DNA of 64,000 bases. Source: Coriobacteriia bacterium (GTDB taxonomy: Bacteria; Actinomycetota; Coriobacteriia; Anaerosomatales; Anaerosomataceae). Location: the NCBI GenBank assembly GCA_030651765.1, contig JAUSBY010000011.1:248001-312000 (forward strand), read 5' to 3'. Of the stretch, positions 1 to 9,483 are shown piece by piece. The first letter of the stretch is position 1; each line of letters starts with the position of its first letter. Under the pieces are notes generated by a model that saw only the letters and a list, made by a program, of their open reading frames with translations, was not told where the DNA came from and did not search any database. Both the position numbers and the translations under genes were made by a program.

Positions 1-800
1 GATCGTACGGCGACAGTATCGCGCTCATCCACATCGGTGGCGTGATCGCCGGGAGCGGCACGACCTACCAGGGCGTGGCATCCCCGGAGTACGTTCTCGA
101 CCAGCTCGACCAGGCGCTCGCCGATGACAGCGTGCGTGCGATCCTGTTGCGCATCGACTCTCCCGGCGGGACCGTCGCGGCCTCACAGGAGATATCGCTC
201 GCGGTACGTCGTGCCGCCGAGGAGAAGCCGGTCGTCGCGAGCATCGGCGACATCGGCGCGTCTGGGGCGTACATGGTTGCATCGCAGTGCAGCGAGATCG
301 TCGCCTCGCCCGGATCCTCCGTGGGCAGCATCGGCGTGATCATGGAGATCCCCAACGTCGCGGGCCTGCTCGACAAGCTCGGCGTCGAGTTCACCGTCCT
401 GACGGAAGGCGAGCACAAGGACGTCGGCAACCCCTACAGGAGCGTGACGACCACCGAGAGCGCGATGCTCCAGGGTCAGATGGAGATCGCCTACGAGCAG
501 TTCATCGCGGACGTGGCCACCGGCCGCGGCATGTCGGAGGCCGAGGTGCGCGAACTCGCCACGGGCTGGGTCTGGCTCGGTAGCGAGGCTATCGAGCTCG
601 GGCTCGTGGACACGCTTGGCAACTACGACGACGCGGTCGATGCGGCCGCCGAACTCGGCGGTATCGAGGGCGAGCCGTACATCATGACCTACGGCCAGGA
701 CTACTCGCTCGAGAACCTGATCTGGGACATGTTCGGGATGACGGCGCGCTCCATGTCGCTCGACGCAGACGCGCTGCGGCGGGTCGGACTGCCCCGGTGA
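1..800 (+). CDS. sppA: signal peptide peptidase SppA, 5' end outside window
   Basis: Membrane-associated serine protease of the SppA (S49) family, which clears cleaved signal peptides. The reading frame is already open at base 3, and residues such as SIALIHIGGVIAG precede the first ATG at 42, so the start lies upstream of the window and the N-terminal membrane anchor is missing. The likely nucleophile serine is at 261-263 in a GASGAY motif. The likely general-base lysine is at 417-419 in GEHKDVGNPYR, the arrangement seen in short bacterial SppA. The stop overlaps the start of the next gene by 4 bases (GTGA), implying translational coupling. Confidence 0.93.
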   Translation, partial: SYGDSIALIHIGGVIAGSGTTYQGVASPEYVLDQLDQALADDSVRAILLRIDSPGGTVAASQEISLAVRRAAEEKPVVASIGDIGASGAYMVASQCSEIVASPGSSVGSIGVIMEIPNVAGLLDKLGVEFTVLTEGEHKDVGNPYRSVTTTESAMLQGQMEIAYEQFIADVATGRGMSEAEVRELATGWVWLGSEAIELGLVDTLGNYDDAVDAAAELGGIEGEPYIMTYGQDYSLENLIWDMFGMTARSMSLDADALRRVGLPR

Positions 801-1612
801 GCGTGGGTCGCGATGACCACGCGATAACGGTGCGCGAGGCCTTCCGTGCGGTGGTGGCCGACCGGTCGTGGTTCAAGAAGACCGCCATCGGCGTCGGCAT
901 CATGATGATCCCGTACGTCGGCGCGATCTGGTTCATGGGCTACGGGCTCGCCTGGGTTCGTGCAGCGGCCTGGGACCCTGAGGCGCAACTGCCCGAGTGG
1001 CAGCCGGTGGGTCCGCGCCTGCGCACGGGTCTCATCGCGTTCGTGGTGAGCCTCATCTACTCTCTACCGCTTTCCGCACTCATGATCGGTGGGATCTTCC
1101 TGCTCATCGCGCGCGGTGCCTTCGGCCTTGCCGAGATGGCGAGCGTGTGGGACTTCGTGGTCCCGCTCATCGCGTTCACGGTCGGCATGACCCTCGTGTC
1201 GGTTGTCTACGGGGTCGCTATCTGGCCGGTCTTCGCGCAGGTCGCACTGTACGATTCGATCGAGGCCGGCTTCGATCTGCGGCGCATCTTCGACCGGATC
1301 CGCGAGCATGCGGCGGCGTATCGCTCGGTGTTTTGGCGGGCTCTCGCGGTCGGGTTGCTCTCCTCGTTCATCGTGCTCACAGGCATGCTGATCGTTGTCG
1401 GGGGCGTGGTCTTCGGGGCCGCGGTTCTGCTGCCCGACGAGATGGCCGGACTCGTGTGGATGCTCGTCATGCCCGCGCAGATGGTCTCCTCGGTGCTCAC
1501 CGGGTTCGTGAGCGTTCTTGCGGCGCTCGTGTCGTACCGTTTGTGGGCCGGGTACACGCGGACAGCCTACGGACTCGGCAGCCCCGCATCCGTACCGGAC
1601 GTGGCGGTCTGA
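797..1612 (+). CDS. DUF4013-type multi-pass membrane protein
   Basis: A 271-residue integral membrane protein that resembles the DUF4013 family: a soluble N-terminus (about 1-30), a conserved WFKKTAIGVGIMMIPYVG segment, then roughly five to six hydrophobic helices. No catalytic motif is visible and the family has no assigned function that I know of. The GTG start overlaps the sppA stop, so the two are probably co-transcribed. The C-terminus is a short polar tail. Confidence 0.75.
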   Translation: MSVGRDDHAITVREAFRAVVADRSWFKKTAIGVGIMMIPYVGAIWFMGYGLAWVRAAAWDPEAQLPEWQPVGPRLRTGLIAFVVSLIYSLPLSALMIGGIFLLIARGAFGLAEMASVWDFVVPLIAFTVGMTLVSVVYGVAIWPVFAQVALYDSIEAGFDLRRIFDRIREHAAAYRSVFWRALAVGLLSSFIVLTGMLIVVGGVVFGAAVLLPDEMAGLVWMLVMPAQMVSSVLTGFVSVLAALVSYRLWAGYTRTAYGLGSPASVPDVAV

Positions 1613-1628
1613 CGGGCCGCGAGTGCCC

Positions 1629-1657
1629 TTACCGCGCCTGTCCGTATCGCCTACAAT
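1629..1657 (+). promoter_or_regulatory. promoter of the purine cluster
   Basis: TTACCG at 1629-1634 and TACAAT at 1652-1657 are spaced by exactly 17 bases, a good vegetative sigma-factor promoter. The predicted leader before purC is about 75 bases and contains a GC-rich hairpin at 1670-1689 (CGCGGGC / GCCCGCG, 6-base loop). The hairpin could act in attenuation, but no riboswitch fold is recognisable by eye. Confidence 0.6.
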
Positions 1658-1739
1658 GCACCCATGACGCGCGGGCAGGGGCGCCCGCGTCGTCTCCCCG
1701 CCGTCCGCCCCGCGACGCCCGATCAGAAAGGACGTCTGC

Positions 1740-2624
1740 GTGCAGCCGATCGATCTCAAGCCGAGTGCTCAGGGTAAGGTCCGCGACATCTTCGACATGG
1801 GTTCGGAGCTTCTCATCGTCGCGACCGACCGCATCAGTGCCTTCGACGTCGTTCTCCCCGATCCGATCCCCTACAAGGGTGAGGTCCTCACGAAGATCTC
1901 GCTCTTCTGGTTCGACCTGCTCGGCGACGTGGTGCCGAACCACCTCATCTCGGCCGACGAGTGCGATCTTCCCGATGCGCTCACCGATCACGCCTCGTCG
2001 CTCCGCGGCCGGTTCATGCTCGTGAAGAAGGCGCAGGTCTTCCCGGTCGAGTGCATCGTTCGCGGCTATCTGGCCGGAAGCGGCTGGAAGGAGTACCAGG
2101 CGAGCGGCACGGTGTGCGGTCAGAAGCTCCCGGAAGGCCTCGTCGAATCGAGCCGTCTGCCCGAGCCGATCTTCACGCCGTCGACCAAGGCCGCCATCGG
2201 CGATCACGACGAGAACATCAGCTTCGAGCGGATGGTCGAGATCGTCGGCGCCGAGCATGCCGGGCGGCTGCGTGACGTCTCGATCGCGCTGTACTCGGCA
2301 GCGCGCGACCACGCCGCTTCGCGCGGCATCATCATCGCGGACACGAAGTTCGAATTCGGCCTGGTCGACGGCGAGATCACGCTCATCGACGAGGTCCTAA
2401 CGCCCGACAGCTCGCGCTTCTGGCCCGCCGAAGAGTACGTGCCGGGCAGCGGTCAGCAAAGCTACGACAAGCAGTTCGTGCGCGACTGGCTCGAGGCGAG
2501 CGGGTGGGACAAGACGCCGCCAGCGCCGGCACTTCCTGAAGATGTGATCGTGATGACCGCCGAGAAGTACGTCGAGGCGTTCGAGACGATAACCGGCATG
2601 CCGTTCTCTCCGGAAGGGGACTGA
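1740..2624 (+). CDS. purC: phosphoribosylaminoimidazole-succinocarboxamide synthase (SAICAR synthetase)
   Basis: Cytosolic purine enzyme that joins CAIR and aspartate with ATP to give SAICAR. The 294-residue length fits the longer PurC form. Family segments are visible: [21 protein letters not shown] near residue 30, [17 protein letters not shown] near 105, and a C-terminal [20 protein letters not shown] metal/ATP region near 200. The GTG start is preceded by an AAAGGA ribosome site about 8 bases upstream. It is the first gene of the purine cluster behind the promoter at 1629. Confidence 0.96.
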   Translation: MQPIDLKPSAQGKVRDIFDMGSELLIVATDRISAFDVVLPDPIPYKGEVLTKISLFWFDLLGDVVPNHLISADECDLPDALTDHASSLRGRFMLVKKAQVFPVECIVRGYLAGSGWKEYQASGTVCGQKLPEGLVESSRLPEPIFTPSTKAAIGDHDENISFERMVEIVGAEHAGRLRDVSIALYSAARDHAASRGIIIADTKFEFGLVDGEITLIDEVLTPDSSRFWPAEEYVPGSGQQSYDKQFVRDWLEASGWDKTPPAPALPEDVIVMTAEKYVEAFETITGMPFSPEGD

Positions 2625-2630
2625 GGTCCC

Positions 2631-3113
2631 GTGTCACAGCGCAGCTATGGCAACGATCGCTACCGCAAGGGCGCGAAGATCGGCTCCACCAGAAAGAGCG
2701 CGGCCGGGGCCAAGCCGGTCCGCAAGCAAGGGACCGTGGACGCGGGCACCGTGTCCAAGCCCAAGAAGAAGCCCGGCCAGGACAAGGACTGGAGCGGTCT
2801 TCCTACGTCGCCGGAGATCAAGAAGTGGCGCCGGGTGTGGTGGGTGCTCCTGCTCGGCGGCCTGGCGCTGATCGGCATCGGGTGGGCCGTCCCTACGCTT
2901 CGCGAGAACATGGCGGTGCAGCGGGTGATCGCCACGACGGTACTCGGCTTCTCACTGGTAGCCGTGAGTATCGACATCTTCGTGATCCGTAAGCTCCGCA
3001 AGCAGCTCATCGAGGCGCAGGGCGCCAAGAAGCGGCCGTCCAAGGACGCTGGCGTCAAGGCCGCCGAGAAGGAGAAGGCCGAAGGAGCCAAACCCGGCAA
3101 GGACCGTTCGTGA
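2631..3113 (+). CDS. two-helix membrane protein with basic N-terminus
   Basis: A 160-residue protein with a highly basic, Lys/Arg/Ser-rich N-terminal 70 residues, two hydrophobic helices (about 70-88 and 100-125), and a charged Lys/Glu-rich tail. The helices predict a small inner-membrane protein. I do not recognise a family. It lies between purC and purS with almost no spacing and overlaps the next membrane gene by 4 bases, so it is transcribed with the purine genes without an obvious role in the pathway. Confidence 0.7.
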   Translation: MSQRSYGNDRYRKGAKIGSTRKSAAGAKPVRKQGTVDAGTVSKPKKKPGQDKDWSGLPTSPEIKKWRRVWWVLLLGGLALIGIGWAVPTLRENMAVQRVIATTVLGFSLVAVSIDIFVIRKLRKQLIEAQGAKKRPSKDAGVKAAEKEKAEGAKPGKDRS

Positions 3114-3439
3114 GTCTCAAGATCCTGCCCGCGCGCGTGAGAGCCCATCTCTACCTCTTCTGGTTCGGGATGGCGCTTGCGGGCGCGGGCGTGGTCGGTT
3201 TCTTCTTGAGCTTCTGGCGTGTCGCCTCGGCCACCCAGGCAGCCATCGACGTGCACACCGACATCCCGGTGGTCGCCTACGCGTCGATCGGCGCGTGGCT
3301 CATCGGGCTGGCCATCATGTGGTACAGCCGGCGGACGCTCAACGCCGCCGTGGCCGAGCGCACCCGGCAGACGCGGGAATCGCTCGCGTCCACCGACACC
3401 GATACAGCCGCCGAAGCGCCCGACGGGCGCGACGCGTAA
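3110..3439 (+). CDS. small two-helix membrane protein
   Basis: 109 residues starting from a GTG that overlaps the previous stop. Two hydrophobic segments are visible (about 15-38 and 50-70), followed by an acidic/Ala-rich tail. Together with the preceding gene it forms a small membrane pair embedded in the purine operon, 10 bases before purS. No known domain was recognised. Confidence 0.65.
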   Translation: MSLKILPARVRAHLYLFWFGMALAGAGVVGFFLSFWRVASATQAAIDVHTDIPVVAYASIGAWLIGLAIMWYSRRTLNAAVAERTRQTRESLASTDTDTAAEAPDGRDA

Positions 3440-3449
3440 GGGGGAGATC

Positions 3450-3692
3450 ATGGCACGGTTCGAGATCCACGTGACGTACAAGAAGGGCATCTTCGACCCG
3501 CCCGGCGCGACGGCCGAGCGGGCACTCGTCAACCTCGGCTACGAGGAGGTCGCCTCGGTCAAGATCGGCAAGTACATACAGCTCGAGGTGGCCGATGGTA
3601 CGTCCGAGGCCCGGGTCCGTGAGATGTGCGACAAGCTGCTCGCCAACCCGGTCATCGAGGACTACCGCATCGAGCGGGTCGGGGAGGCTTAA
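3450..3692 (+). CDS. purS: phosphoribosylformylglycinamidine synthase subunit PurS
   Basis: 80 residues, the normal size for PurS, the small subunit that bridges PurQ and PurL in FGAM synthetase. The sequence shows the family pattern: a beta strand (ARFEIHVTYKKGI), DPPGATAERALVNLGY, and KIGKYIQLEV. The start at 3450 is chosen because GGGGGAG lies just upstream; the longer open frame has no support. PurQ follows after 4 bases. Confidence 0.95.
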   Translation: MARFEIHVTYKKGIFDPPGATAERALVNLGYEEVASVKIGKYIQLEVADGTSEARVREMCDKLLANPVIEDYRIERVGEA

Positions 3693-3696
3693 GCGT

Positions 3697-4392
3697 ATGC
3701 GCTTCGGTGTGGTGATCTTCCCCGGCTCCAACTGTGAACAAGACGCCGTCCACGCGATCCGGCACCTCGGGATGCAGGCCGACTTCGTGTGGCATGGCGA
3801 TACGGACCTCGCCGGTTACGATGCGCTCGTCCTGCCCGGCGGCTTCTCCTACGGCGACTACATCCGCTGCGGCGCCGTGGCGCGCTTCAGCCCCGTGATG
3901 GCCGAGGTCATGCGCTTCGCCGAACGCGGCGGGCCCGTCATCGGCATCTGCAACGGCTTCCAGATCCTTGCCGAGGCGCACCTCTTGCCCGGCGCGTTGC
4001 TCCGCAACCGCGGTCTCAAGTTCATCTGCACCACGGTCGACCTGCGGGCCGAGGAGAGCGCGTGTGAGTGGCTCGACCTTGCACCCGGTACGGTCCTGCG
4101 CGTGCCGATCAACCACAACGAGGGCAACTACATCTGCGACGCCGAGACCCTCGAGCGTCTCCAGGGCAACGGCCAGATCGTGCTGCGCTACTGCGAACCG
4201 GACGGCTCGCGTGCCGCCGGCGGCAGCGCCCCCAACGGCGCGCTCGATGACATCGCCGGCATCTGCAACGAGCGCGGCAACGTGTTCGGCCTGATGCCGC
4301 ATCCTGAGCGGGTGGTCGACCCCGTCTCGGGCGGCACCGACGGGCAGCACTTCTTCACCGCTATCGCGCAGCGCCTTGCGGAGGTGAGCTAG
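3697..4392 (+). CDS. purQ: phosphoribosylformylglycinamidine synthase glutaminase subunit PurQ
   Basis: 231-residue class I glutamine amidotransferase that supplies ammonia for FGAM synthesis. The nucleophile is Cys85 in VIGICNGFQIL. The His/Glu of the triad lie in LMPHPERVVD near residue 204. The N-terminal FPGSNCEQD motif is typical of PurQ. The ATG at 3697 is used because it starts 4 bases after purS and matches the family N-terminus. It works as a complex with the flanking PurS and PurL. Confidence 0.96.
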   Translation: MRFGVVIFPGSNCEQDAVHAIRHLGMQADFVWHGDTDLAGYDALVLPGGFSYGDYIRCGAVARFSPVMAEVMRFAERGGPVIGICNGFQILAEAHLLPGALLRNRGLKFICTTVDLRAEESACEWLDLAPGTVLRVPINHNEGNYICDAETLERLQGNGQIVLRYCEPDGSRAAGGSAPNGALDDIAGICNERGNVFGLMPHPERVVDPVSGGTDGQHFFTAIAQRLAEVS

Positions 4393-4395
4393 ACC

Positions 4396-6654
4396 ATGAA
4401 CACTCCCGAGACGCTCTCCCCCGAGATCGCCCCCAAGCTCGCCGTCGAACTCGGACTCAAGCTCGACGAGTACGAGAAGGTCGTCGAGATCCTCGGCCGC
4501 GTGCCGAGCGTGACCGAGCTCTACATGTACTCGCTCATGTGGAGCGAGCACTGCTCGTACAAGCACTCCCGCAAAGCGCTCCGCATGTTCCCCACCCAGG
4601 GCGACCACGTCTTGCAGGGGCCGGGCGAGAACGCCGGCGTCATCAGCGTGGGTGACGGCTGGGCGGTGGCCTTCAAGATGGAGAGCCACAACCACCCGTC
4701 GGCCATCGAGCCGTACCAGGGTGCGGCCACCGGCGTGGGCGGCATCATCCGCGACATCTTCACGATGGGCGCGCGGCCGATCGCGAGCCTTGACTCGCTG
4801 CGCTTCGGCACGCTCGACAAGCCGCGGCAGCGGTACCTGTTCGAGGGCGCGGTGGCCGGCATCGGCGGATACGGCAACTGTCTCGGCGTACCGACCGTCG
4901 GTGGCGAGGTCTACTTCGAGGAGGCCTACGAGGGAAACTGCCTGATCAACGCGATGGCCATCGGCCTCATGCGCGCCGAGAACCTCACGCGTGCGGTGGC
5001 CGCCGGCGTGGGCAACCACGTGCTGCTCATCGGCTCCACAACCGGGCGTGACGGCATCGGTGGCGCATCCACGCTCGCCAGCCAGGAGTTCGACGAGAAG
5101 GCCGAGGACAAGCGTCCGAGCGTGCAGGTGGGCGACCCCTTCGAGGAGAAGCTGCTCATCGAGGCGTGCCTCGAGCTGCTCGACGGAAAGCTCCTCGTCG
5201 CCCTTGGCGATCTCGGCGCGGCGGGACTCACCTCGTCGGCAAGCGAGATGGCGAGCCGCGGCGGCGTGGGCCTCGACATCGACGTGACTCAGGTGCCGCA
5301 GCGCGAAGACGCGATGAAGCCGTTCGAGATCATGGTCTCCGAGAGTCAGGAGCGCATGCTCGCCATCGTCACGCCGACGAACCTCGATGCCGCTCAGAGC
5401 GTGTGCGACACGTGGGGCCTGCGTTCGACCGTGATCGGCGAGGTCACCGACACGGGGCGCTTCGTGGTGCGTGAGGGCGACGCGGTGGTGGCCGATATGC
5501 CCGCCGCGACGCTTGCCCACGACGCGCCCATCTACGACCCGGCCTCCGAGCGTCCCGCCTACCTCGATGAGGTCCAGGCGTTCGATCCGGTCGCATCACT
5601 CGACCATCCCGAGGGGCGCGAGGCGCTCTCGGCCACGCTGCTCAGGTTGCTGGCGAGCCCCAACATCTGCTCGCGGCGCTGGATCTGGGAGCAGTACGAC
5701 CACCAGGTCATGCTCAACACCGTCGTGCTACCGGGTAGCGACGCAGCCGTGCTCCGCATCGGCGATACCGGCCGAGGCGAGATGACCACGCGTGGCATCG
5801 CGGTCTCCACCGACTGCAACGGTCGCTACTGCTACCTCGATCCCTATGCCGGCGCGCAGATCGCGTTCGTCGAGGCCGCCCGCAACGTGGCGTGCTCGGG
5901 TGGGCGCCCTGCGGCCATCACCGACTGCCTGAACTTCGGCAATCCCGAGAAGCCCGACGTGTTCTGGACCTTCCATGAATCCGTTCGTGGTCTGGCCGAC
6001 GCGTGCACCGCGTTTGGCGTCCCGGTCATCTCCGGCAACGTCAGCTTCTACAACGAGAGCTTCGGTCAGCCGATCTACCCGACGCCCACCGTCGGTCTTG
6101 TCGGTCTGCTCGACCACATCGAGGATCACTGCACGCTCGCGTTCAAGTCCGCCGGTGACGTCATCTTGATGCTCGGCCGCACCAGGCCCGAACTCGGCGG
6201 CAGCGAGTACCTCAAGGTCGTGCACGGAATGGTGTCCGGCAGGCCTCCCAAAGTCGACCTGGTCGACGAGCGACTGCTCGGCGAACTGCTCGTGACGGCC
6301 ATACGTACCGGGATCGTCAGCTCCGCGCATGACTGTGCCGAGGGTGGTCTGGCCGTCGCGCTAGCCGAGTGCTGTGTGGCCGGTGACGTAGGTGCCCGGA
6401 TCGATCTCGGCGACGGGCTGCCCGGCGTCGTTGCGCTGTTCAGCGAGTCGCAGGGACGGGCGATCGTCACGGTTGATGCGGATCACGTGAGCGCCTTCAA
6501 GACGCTTGCCGCCGCGCACGGGACGGCATGCACGCGCATCGGGACGGTCGGCGGTGACGGGCTCGTCATCGGTGATGAGGCGGATGTCTCGCTCGACGAC
6601 ATGCGGGCTGCGTACGCACCGACGCTCGAGCGGCTGGTGCACGGCGAGGCGTAA
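4396..6654 (+). CDS. purL: phosphoribosylformylglycinamidine synthase large subunit PurL
   Basis: 752 residues, the small-type PurL that needs separate PurS and PurQ, both encoded just upstream. It catalyses ATP-dependent amidation of FGAR to FGAM. Visible landmarks are SEHCSYKHSRKALR near residue 50, the ATP/substrate region SHNHPSAIEPYQGAATGVGG near residue 95, a second AIRS-type half, and a C-terminal HDCAEGGLAVALAE motif. It starts 3 bases after the purQ stop. Confidence 0.96.
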   Translation: MNTPETLSPEIAPKLAVELGLKLDEYEKVVEILGRVPSVTELYMYSLMWSEHCSYKHSRKALRMFPTQGDHVLQGPGENAGVISVGDGWAVAFKMESHNHPSAIEPYQGAATGVGGIIRDIFTMGARPIASLDSLRFGTLDKPRQRYLFEGAVAGIGGYGNCLGVPTVGGEVYFEEAYEGNCLINAMAIGLMRAENLTRAVAAGVGNHVLLIGSTTGRDGIGGASTLASQEFDEKAEDKRPSVQVGDPFEEKLLIEACLELLDGKLLVALGDLGAAGLTSSASEMASRGGVGLDIDVTQVPQREDAMKPFEIMVSESQERMLAIVTPTNLDAAQSVCDTWGLRSTVIGEVTDTGRFVVREGDAVVADMPAATLAHDAPIYDPASERPAYLDEVQAFDPVASLDHPEGREALSATLLRLLASPNICSRRWIWEQYDHQVMLNTVVLPGSDAAVLRIGDTGRGEMTTRGIAVSTDCNGRYCYLDPYAGAQIAFVEAARNVACSGGRPAAITDCLNFGNPEKPDVFWTFHESVRGLADACTAFGVPVISGNVSFYNESFGQPIYPTPTVGLVGLLDHIEDHCTLAFKSAGDVILMLGRTRPELGGSEYLKVVHGMVSGRPPKVDLVDERLLGELLVTAIRTGIVSSAHDCAEGGLAVALAECCVAGDVGARIDLGDGLPGVVALFSESQGRAIVTVDADHVSAFKTLAAAHGTACTRIGTVGGDGLVIGDEADVSLDDMRAAYAPTLERLVHGEA

Positions 6655-6663
6655 GGGGGACGC

Positions 6664-7215
6664 GTGGAGCTGCTGACCGCACTCGGCCTGTCCATCCCCG
6701 CGGGGCTGAACGCGTACGTACCGCTGCTGGCTGTGGCCCTTGCGCAGCGGTTCGAGCTGCTCGAGCTGACTGCGCCGTTTGACGTGATGGGCGAGTGGTG
6801 GCTCATCGCGATCATCGCGGTGCTGCTCGTCATCGAGTTCGTGGCCGACAAGGTGCCAGCCGTCGACCACGTCAACGACGTCATCCAGACCCTCGTCAGG
6901 CCCGCCGCGGGCGGGATTGTGGCGGTCGCGGCTGCGGGCAGCGCCACCGAGGTGAGTCCGTGGCTGCTCGTGCTGGCGGGTGTGCTGCTCGCCGGGGGCG
7001 TACACGCCGCGAAGGCGACCGCGCGCCCGGTCGTCAATGCGACGACCGCCGGTGCCGGCGCCCCGGTCGCAAGCGTCGTCGAAGACGCGGGCGCCGTCGT
7101 GTTGTCGGCGGTTGCGATACTCGCTCCCATCCTGGTGGCGGGCGTGGTCGTCATCGTCGGATACGGGCTCTGGAGACTCTGGAGTCGGCGGGCGGGCGAC
7201 CGGTATGCTGCCTGA
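6664..7215 (+). CDS. DUF4126-type membrane protein
   Basis: 183 residues, GTG start, with about four hydrophobic helices. The opening (LTALGLSIPAGLNAYVPLLAVALAQRF) and the EFVADKVPAVDHVNDVIQTLVRPAAG segment match my memory of the DUF4126 family, whose function is unknown. It follows purL by 9 bases and overlaps the next small gene, so it is operon-embedded. Confidence 0.75.
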   Translation: MELLTALGLSIPAGLNAYVPLLAVALAQRFELLELTAPFDVMGEWWLIAIIAVLLVIEFVADKVPAVDHVNDVIQTLVRPAAGGIVAVAAAGSATEVSPWLLVLAGVLLAGGVHAAKATARPVVNATTAGAGAPVASVVEDAGAVVLSAVAILAPILVAGVVVIVGYGLWRLWSRRAGDRYAA

Positions 7216-7420
7216 TCGAGATGCGCTCGAGGCGCTTCGCGCCGATCTGCGCTCGGCGGACCCGGCGATTCAGGAACGGGCCGTGGCGCAACTCGGCGAT
7301 GTTGTCGGCCAGAGCGCGCGGGACATCGTCACCGAGGCGCTCGCCTCGGACAACCCCGAAGTGCGGGAAGCAGCCGAGCATCTGTTAGCGCGGCTCATCG
7401 CGCAGGCCCTCCCCGGATGA
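7205..7420 (+). CDS. small HEAT-like helical protein
   Basis: 71 residues, ATG start overlapping the end of the DUF4126 gene by 11 bases. The sequence (ALRADLRSADPAIQERAVAQLG, ALASDNPEVREAAEHLL) looks like about one and a half HEAT repeats. No catalytic residues are seen. It could be a partner of the upstream membrane protein; that is inference from coupling only. Confidence 0.6.
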   Translation: MLPDRDALEALRADLRSADPAIQERAVAQLGDVVGQSARDIVTEALASDNPEVREAAEHLLARLIAQALPG

Positions 7421-7517
7421 GACCGGTAGTCCGGATCTCACGGATAGCAGTGCTGCCGGTGCGCCGTGCTATCCTACTCGGCGTTCGGCCCCTCCGACGC
7501 GAGAAGCGCGGGTCTCC

Positions 7518-8981
7518 ATGAGAGAGCAGCACGTTCCGGCAGATTGGATCTTGAGCGACCGCCCCGAACGTCCCGAAGAAGCCTGTGGCGTCTTCGGCGT
7601 GTTCGCCGAGGGCGAGGACGTGGCGCACCTCGCGTACTTCGGACTGCACGCGCTCCAGCACCGGGGGCAGGAGTCGGCTGGCATCGCGGTGGCCGACGGC
7701 CACTCACTCATGGTGGTCAAGAACCTCGGCCTCGTGACGCAGGTCTTCACGGAAAGCGATCTGACGTCGCTTCAGGGCCACATCGCCCTCGGGCACACGC
7801 GGTACTCGACGACGGGCGCTTCCAAGAAGTGGGAGAACGCCCAGCCGATGATCTCGTCGATCGGCCCCAACACCATCGCACTCGCGCACAACGGGAACCT
7901 CGTCAACACGGCCTCGCTGCGCGAGGAACTGCAGTCGCTCGGTGCGCGCTTCCGCTCCACGACCGACTCCGAGGTCATCGTGCGCCTCGTCGATCACTTC
8001 ACCCAGGCGCACTCGTCGATCCGCGGCGGCATTCGCGACGCGATGCGTATGATGCGCGGCGCCTACGCGGTGGCCATGATGTCCGAGGAGGCGCTCTACG
8101 CGTTTCGCGACCCCAACGGCGTGCGCCCGCTGGTCATCGGGAGGCTTCCCGACGAGCGGGGCTGGGTCGTGGCCTCCGAGACGTGCGCGCTCGATATCAT
8201 CGGGGCCGAGTTCGTACGCGACATCGCTCCGGGCGAGCTCATCCGCGTGAAGGACGGCGTGCTCACAAGCGAGCAGGCGGTTCCGCCCGGCAAGCCGAGC
8301 CTGTGCATCTTCGAGTTCGTGTACTTCGCCAGGCCGGACAGCGTGCTGTACGACTGCTCGCTGTACGAGGCGCGGAGGCGGCAGGGCGCGGCGCTTGCGG
8401 CCACCGCGCCGGTCGAGGCGGATCTCGTCATCGGCGTGCCCGACTCGGGCGTGCCGGGCGCGGTGGGCTACGCACAGGCGAGCGGCGTCCCGTTCGGGGA
8501 GGGGCTCGTGAAGAACCGGTACGTCGGCCGGACCTTCATCTCGCCCACGCAGTCGCTCAGGCAGCAGGGCATCCGCCTCAAACTCAACCCGCTGCGTCAC
8601 ATCATCGCCGGCAAACGGCTCGTCGTCGTGGACGACTCGATCGTCCGGGGCAACACGTCCAAGAAACTCGTGCAACTGCTGCGCGAGGCCGGCGCCACGG
8701 AGATACATATGCGGCTGACGTCGCCGATGGTCGTGTGGCCGTGCTTCTACGGCATCGACACCGACACGCAGGAGCAGCTGATCGCCGCCACGCACGAACT
8801 CGACGAGATCCGGGACTTCATCGGAGCGGACTCGCTCGCCTACCTGCCGCTGGAGGAACTCGTGGCCTCCACCGGCCGACCCGCGTGCGAGTTCTGCACG
8901 GCGTGCTTCGACGGTGACTACCCCATCGAGGTGCCCGAGTCGGTGCGGCGCGGCAAGCTCAGCCTGGAGCCCGGCGCGTGA
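7518..8981 (+). CDS. purF: amidophosphoribosyltransferase
   Basis: First committed purine enzyme: makes phosphoribosylamine from PRPP and glutamine. 487 residues. A 22-residue propeptide precedes the nucleophile Cys23 (EEACGVFGVF), so maturation is expected. The PRPP-binding loop is VVVDDSIVRGNTSKK. Cysteines in the C-terminal half, including CEFCTACF, match the Bacillus-type [4Fe-4S] PurF. A separate promoter is possible upstream (TATCCT near 7470), but its -35 is poor. Confidence 0.96.
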   Translation: MREQHVPADWILSDRPERPEEACGVFGVFAEGEDVAHLAYFGLHALQHRGQESAGIAVADGHSLMVVKNLGLVTQVFTESDLTSLQGHIALGHTRYSTTGASKKWENAQPMISSIGPNTIALAHNGNLVNTASLREELQSLGARFRSTTDSEVIVRLVDHFTQAHSSIRGGIRDAMRMMRGAYAVAMMSEEALYAFRDPNGVRPLVIGRLPDERGWVVASETCALDIIGAEFVRDIAPGELIRVKDGVLTSEQAVPPGKPSLCIFEFVYFARPDSVLYDCSLYEARRRQGAALAATAPVEADLVIGVPDSGVPGAVGYAQASGVPFGEGLVKNRYVGRTFISPTQSLRQQGIRLKLNPLRHIIAGKRLVVVDDSIVRGNTSKKLVQLLREAGATEIHMRLTSPMVVWPCFYGIDTDTQEQLIAATHELDEIRDFIGADSLAYLPLEELVASTGRPACEFCTACFDGDYPIEVPESVRRGKLSLEPGA

Positions 8982-9406
8982 CCGAGGCCGGCGCGGCGCT
9001 CGCGGCCCTGCTCGAAGGCATCCGGCTCGCCGTGCAGTTCAATCCGCTCGTGGCCATCGTGACTGCCGCGATCGCCTCCGCAGTCTCGGGTTACCCCCGC
9101 GCGCCGCGGGAGCGCCAGCACTGGACCGAGCTGATCGTCGCTCTCGGCTGGCTGTTCGGCGATGGCCTGCGCGTGCTGGGTCGGGCACGTGACACCTACG
9201 ACGTGGCCGGCGCGCCCGATTGGTCCGCATGGACCGTCCTCGTGCTCTGGGCGCTCGGGTCGCTGCTTCTCGGCTACGTGCTGCCCGTGCTCGCGGGTAC
9301 CGCGGTGGGCCGACGCGTCACGCACGGCACCGGCTGGCTTGCCGCCGCCGCCGTCGCAGCGGGTCTGTCGGCCGCGATCTCCGCGGCGGTCGGCGCGCTG
9401 TCCTGA
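8978..9406 (+). CDS. hydrophobic membrane protein of unknown family
   Basis: 142 residues, GTG start overlapping the purF stop by 4 bases. Three to four hydrophobic stretches (about 15-35, 80-105, 115-140), separated by a loop with paired Arg and Trp. It is one of several small membrane genes threaded through this purine cluster. No domain was recognised. Confidence 0.65.
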   Translation: MTEAGAALAALLEGIRLAVQFNPLVAIVTAAIASAVSGYPRAPRERQHWTELIVALGWLFGDGLRVLGRARDTYDVAGAPDWSAWTVLVLWALGSLLLGYVLPVLAGTAVGRRVTHGTGWLAAAAVAAGLSAAISAAVGALS

Positions 9407-9483
9407 CGCGAGCCCCGCTTCCGTACCTCGGCTGTTACAATGCTCGTGCGCGCAGCCATCCGCGCCATTCCCGAGGGGAGATC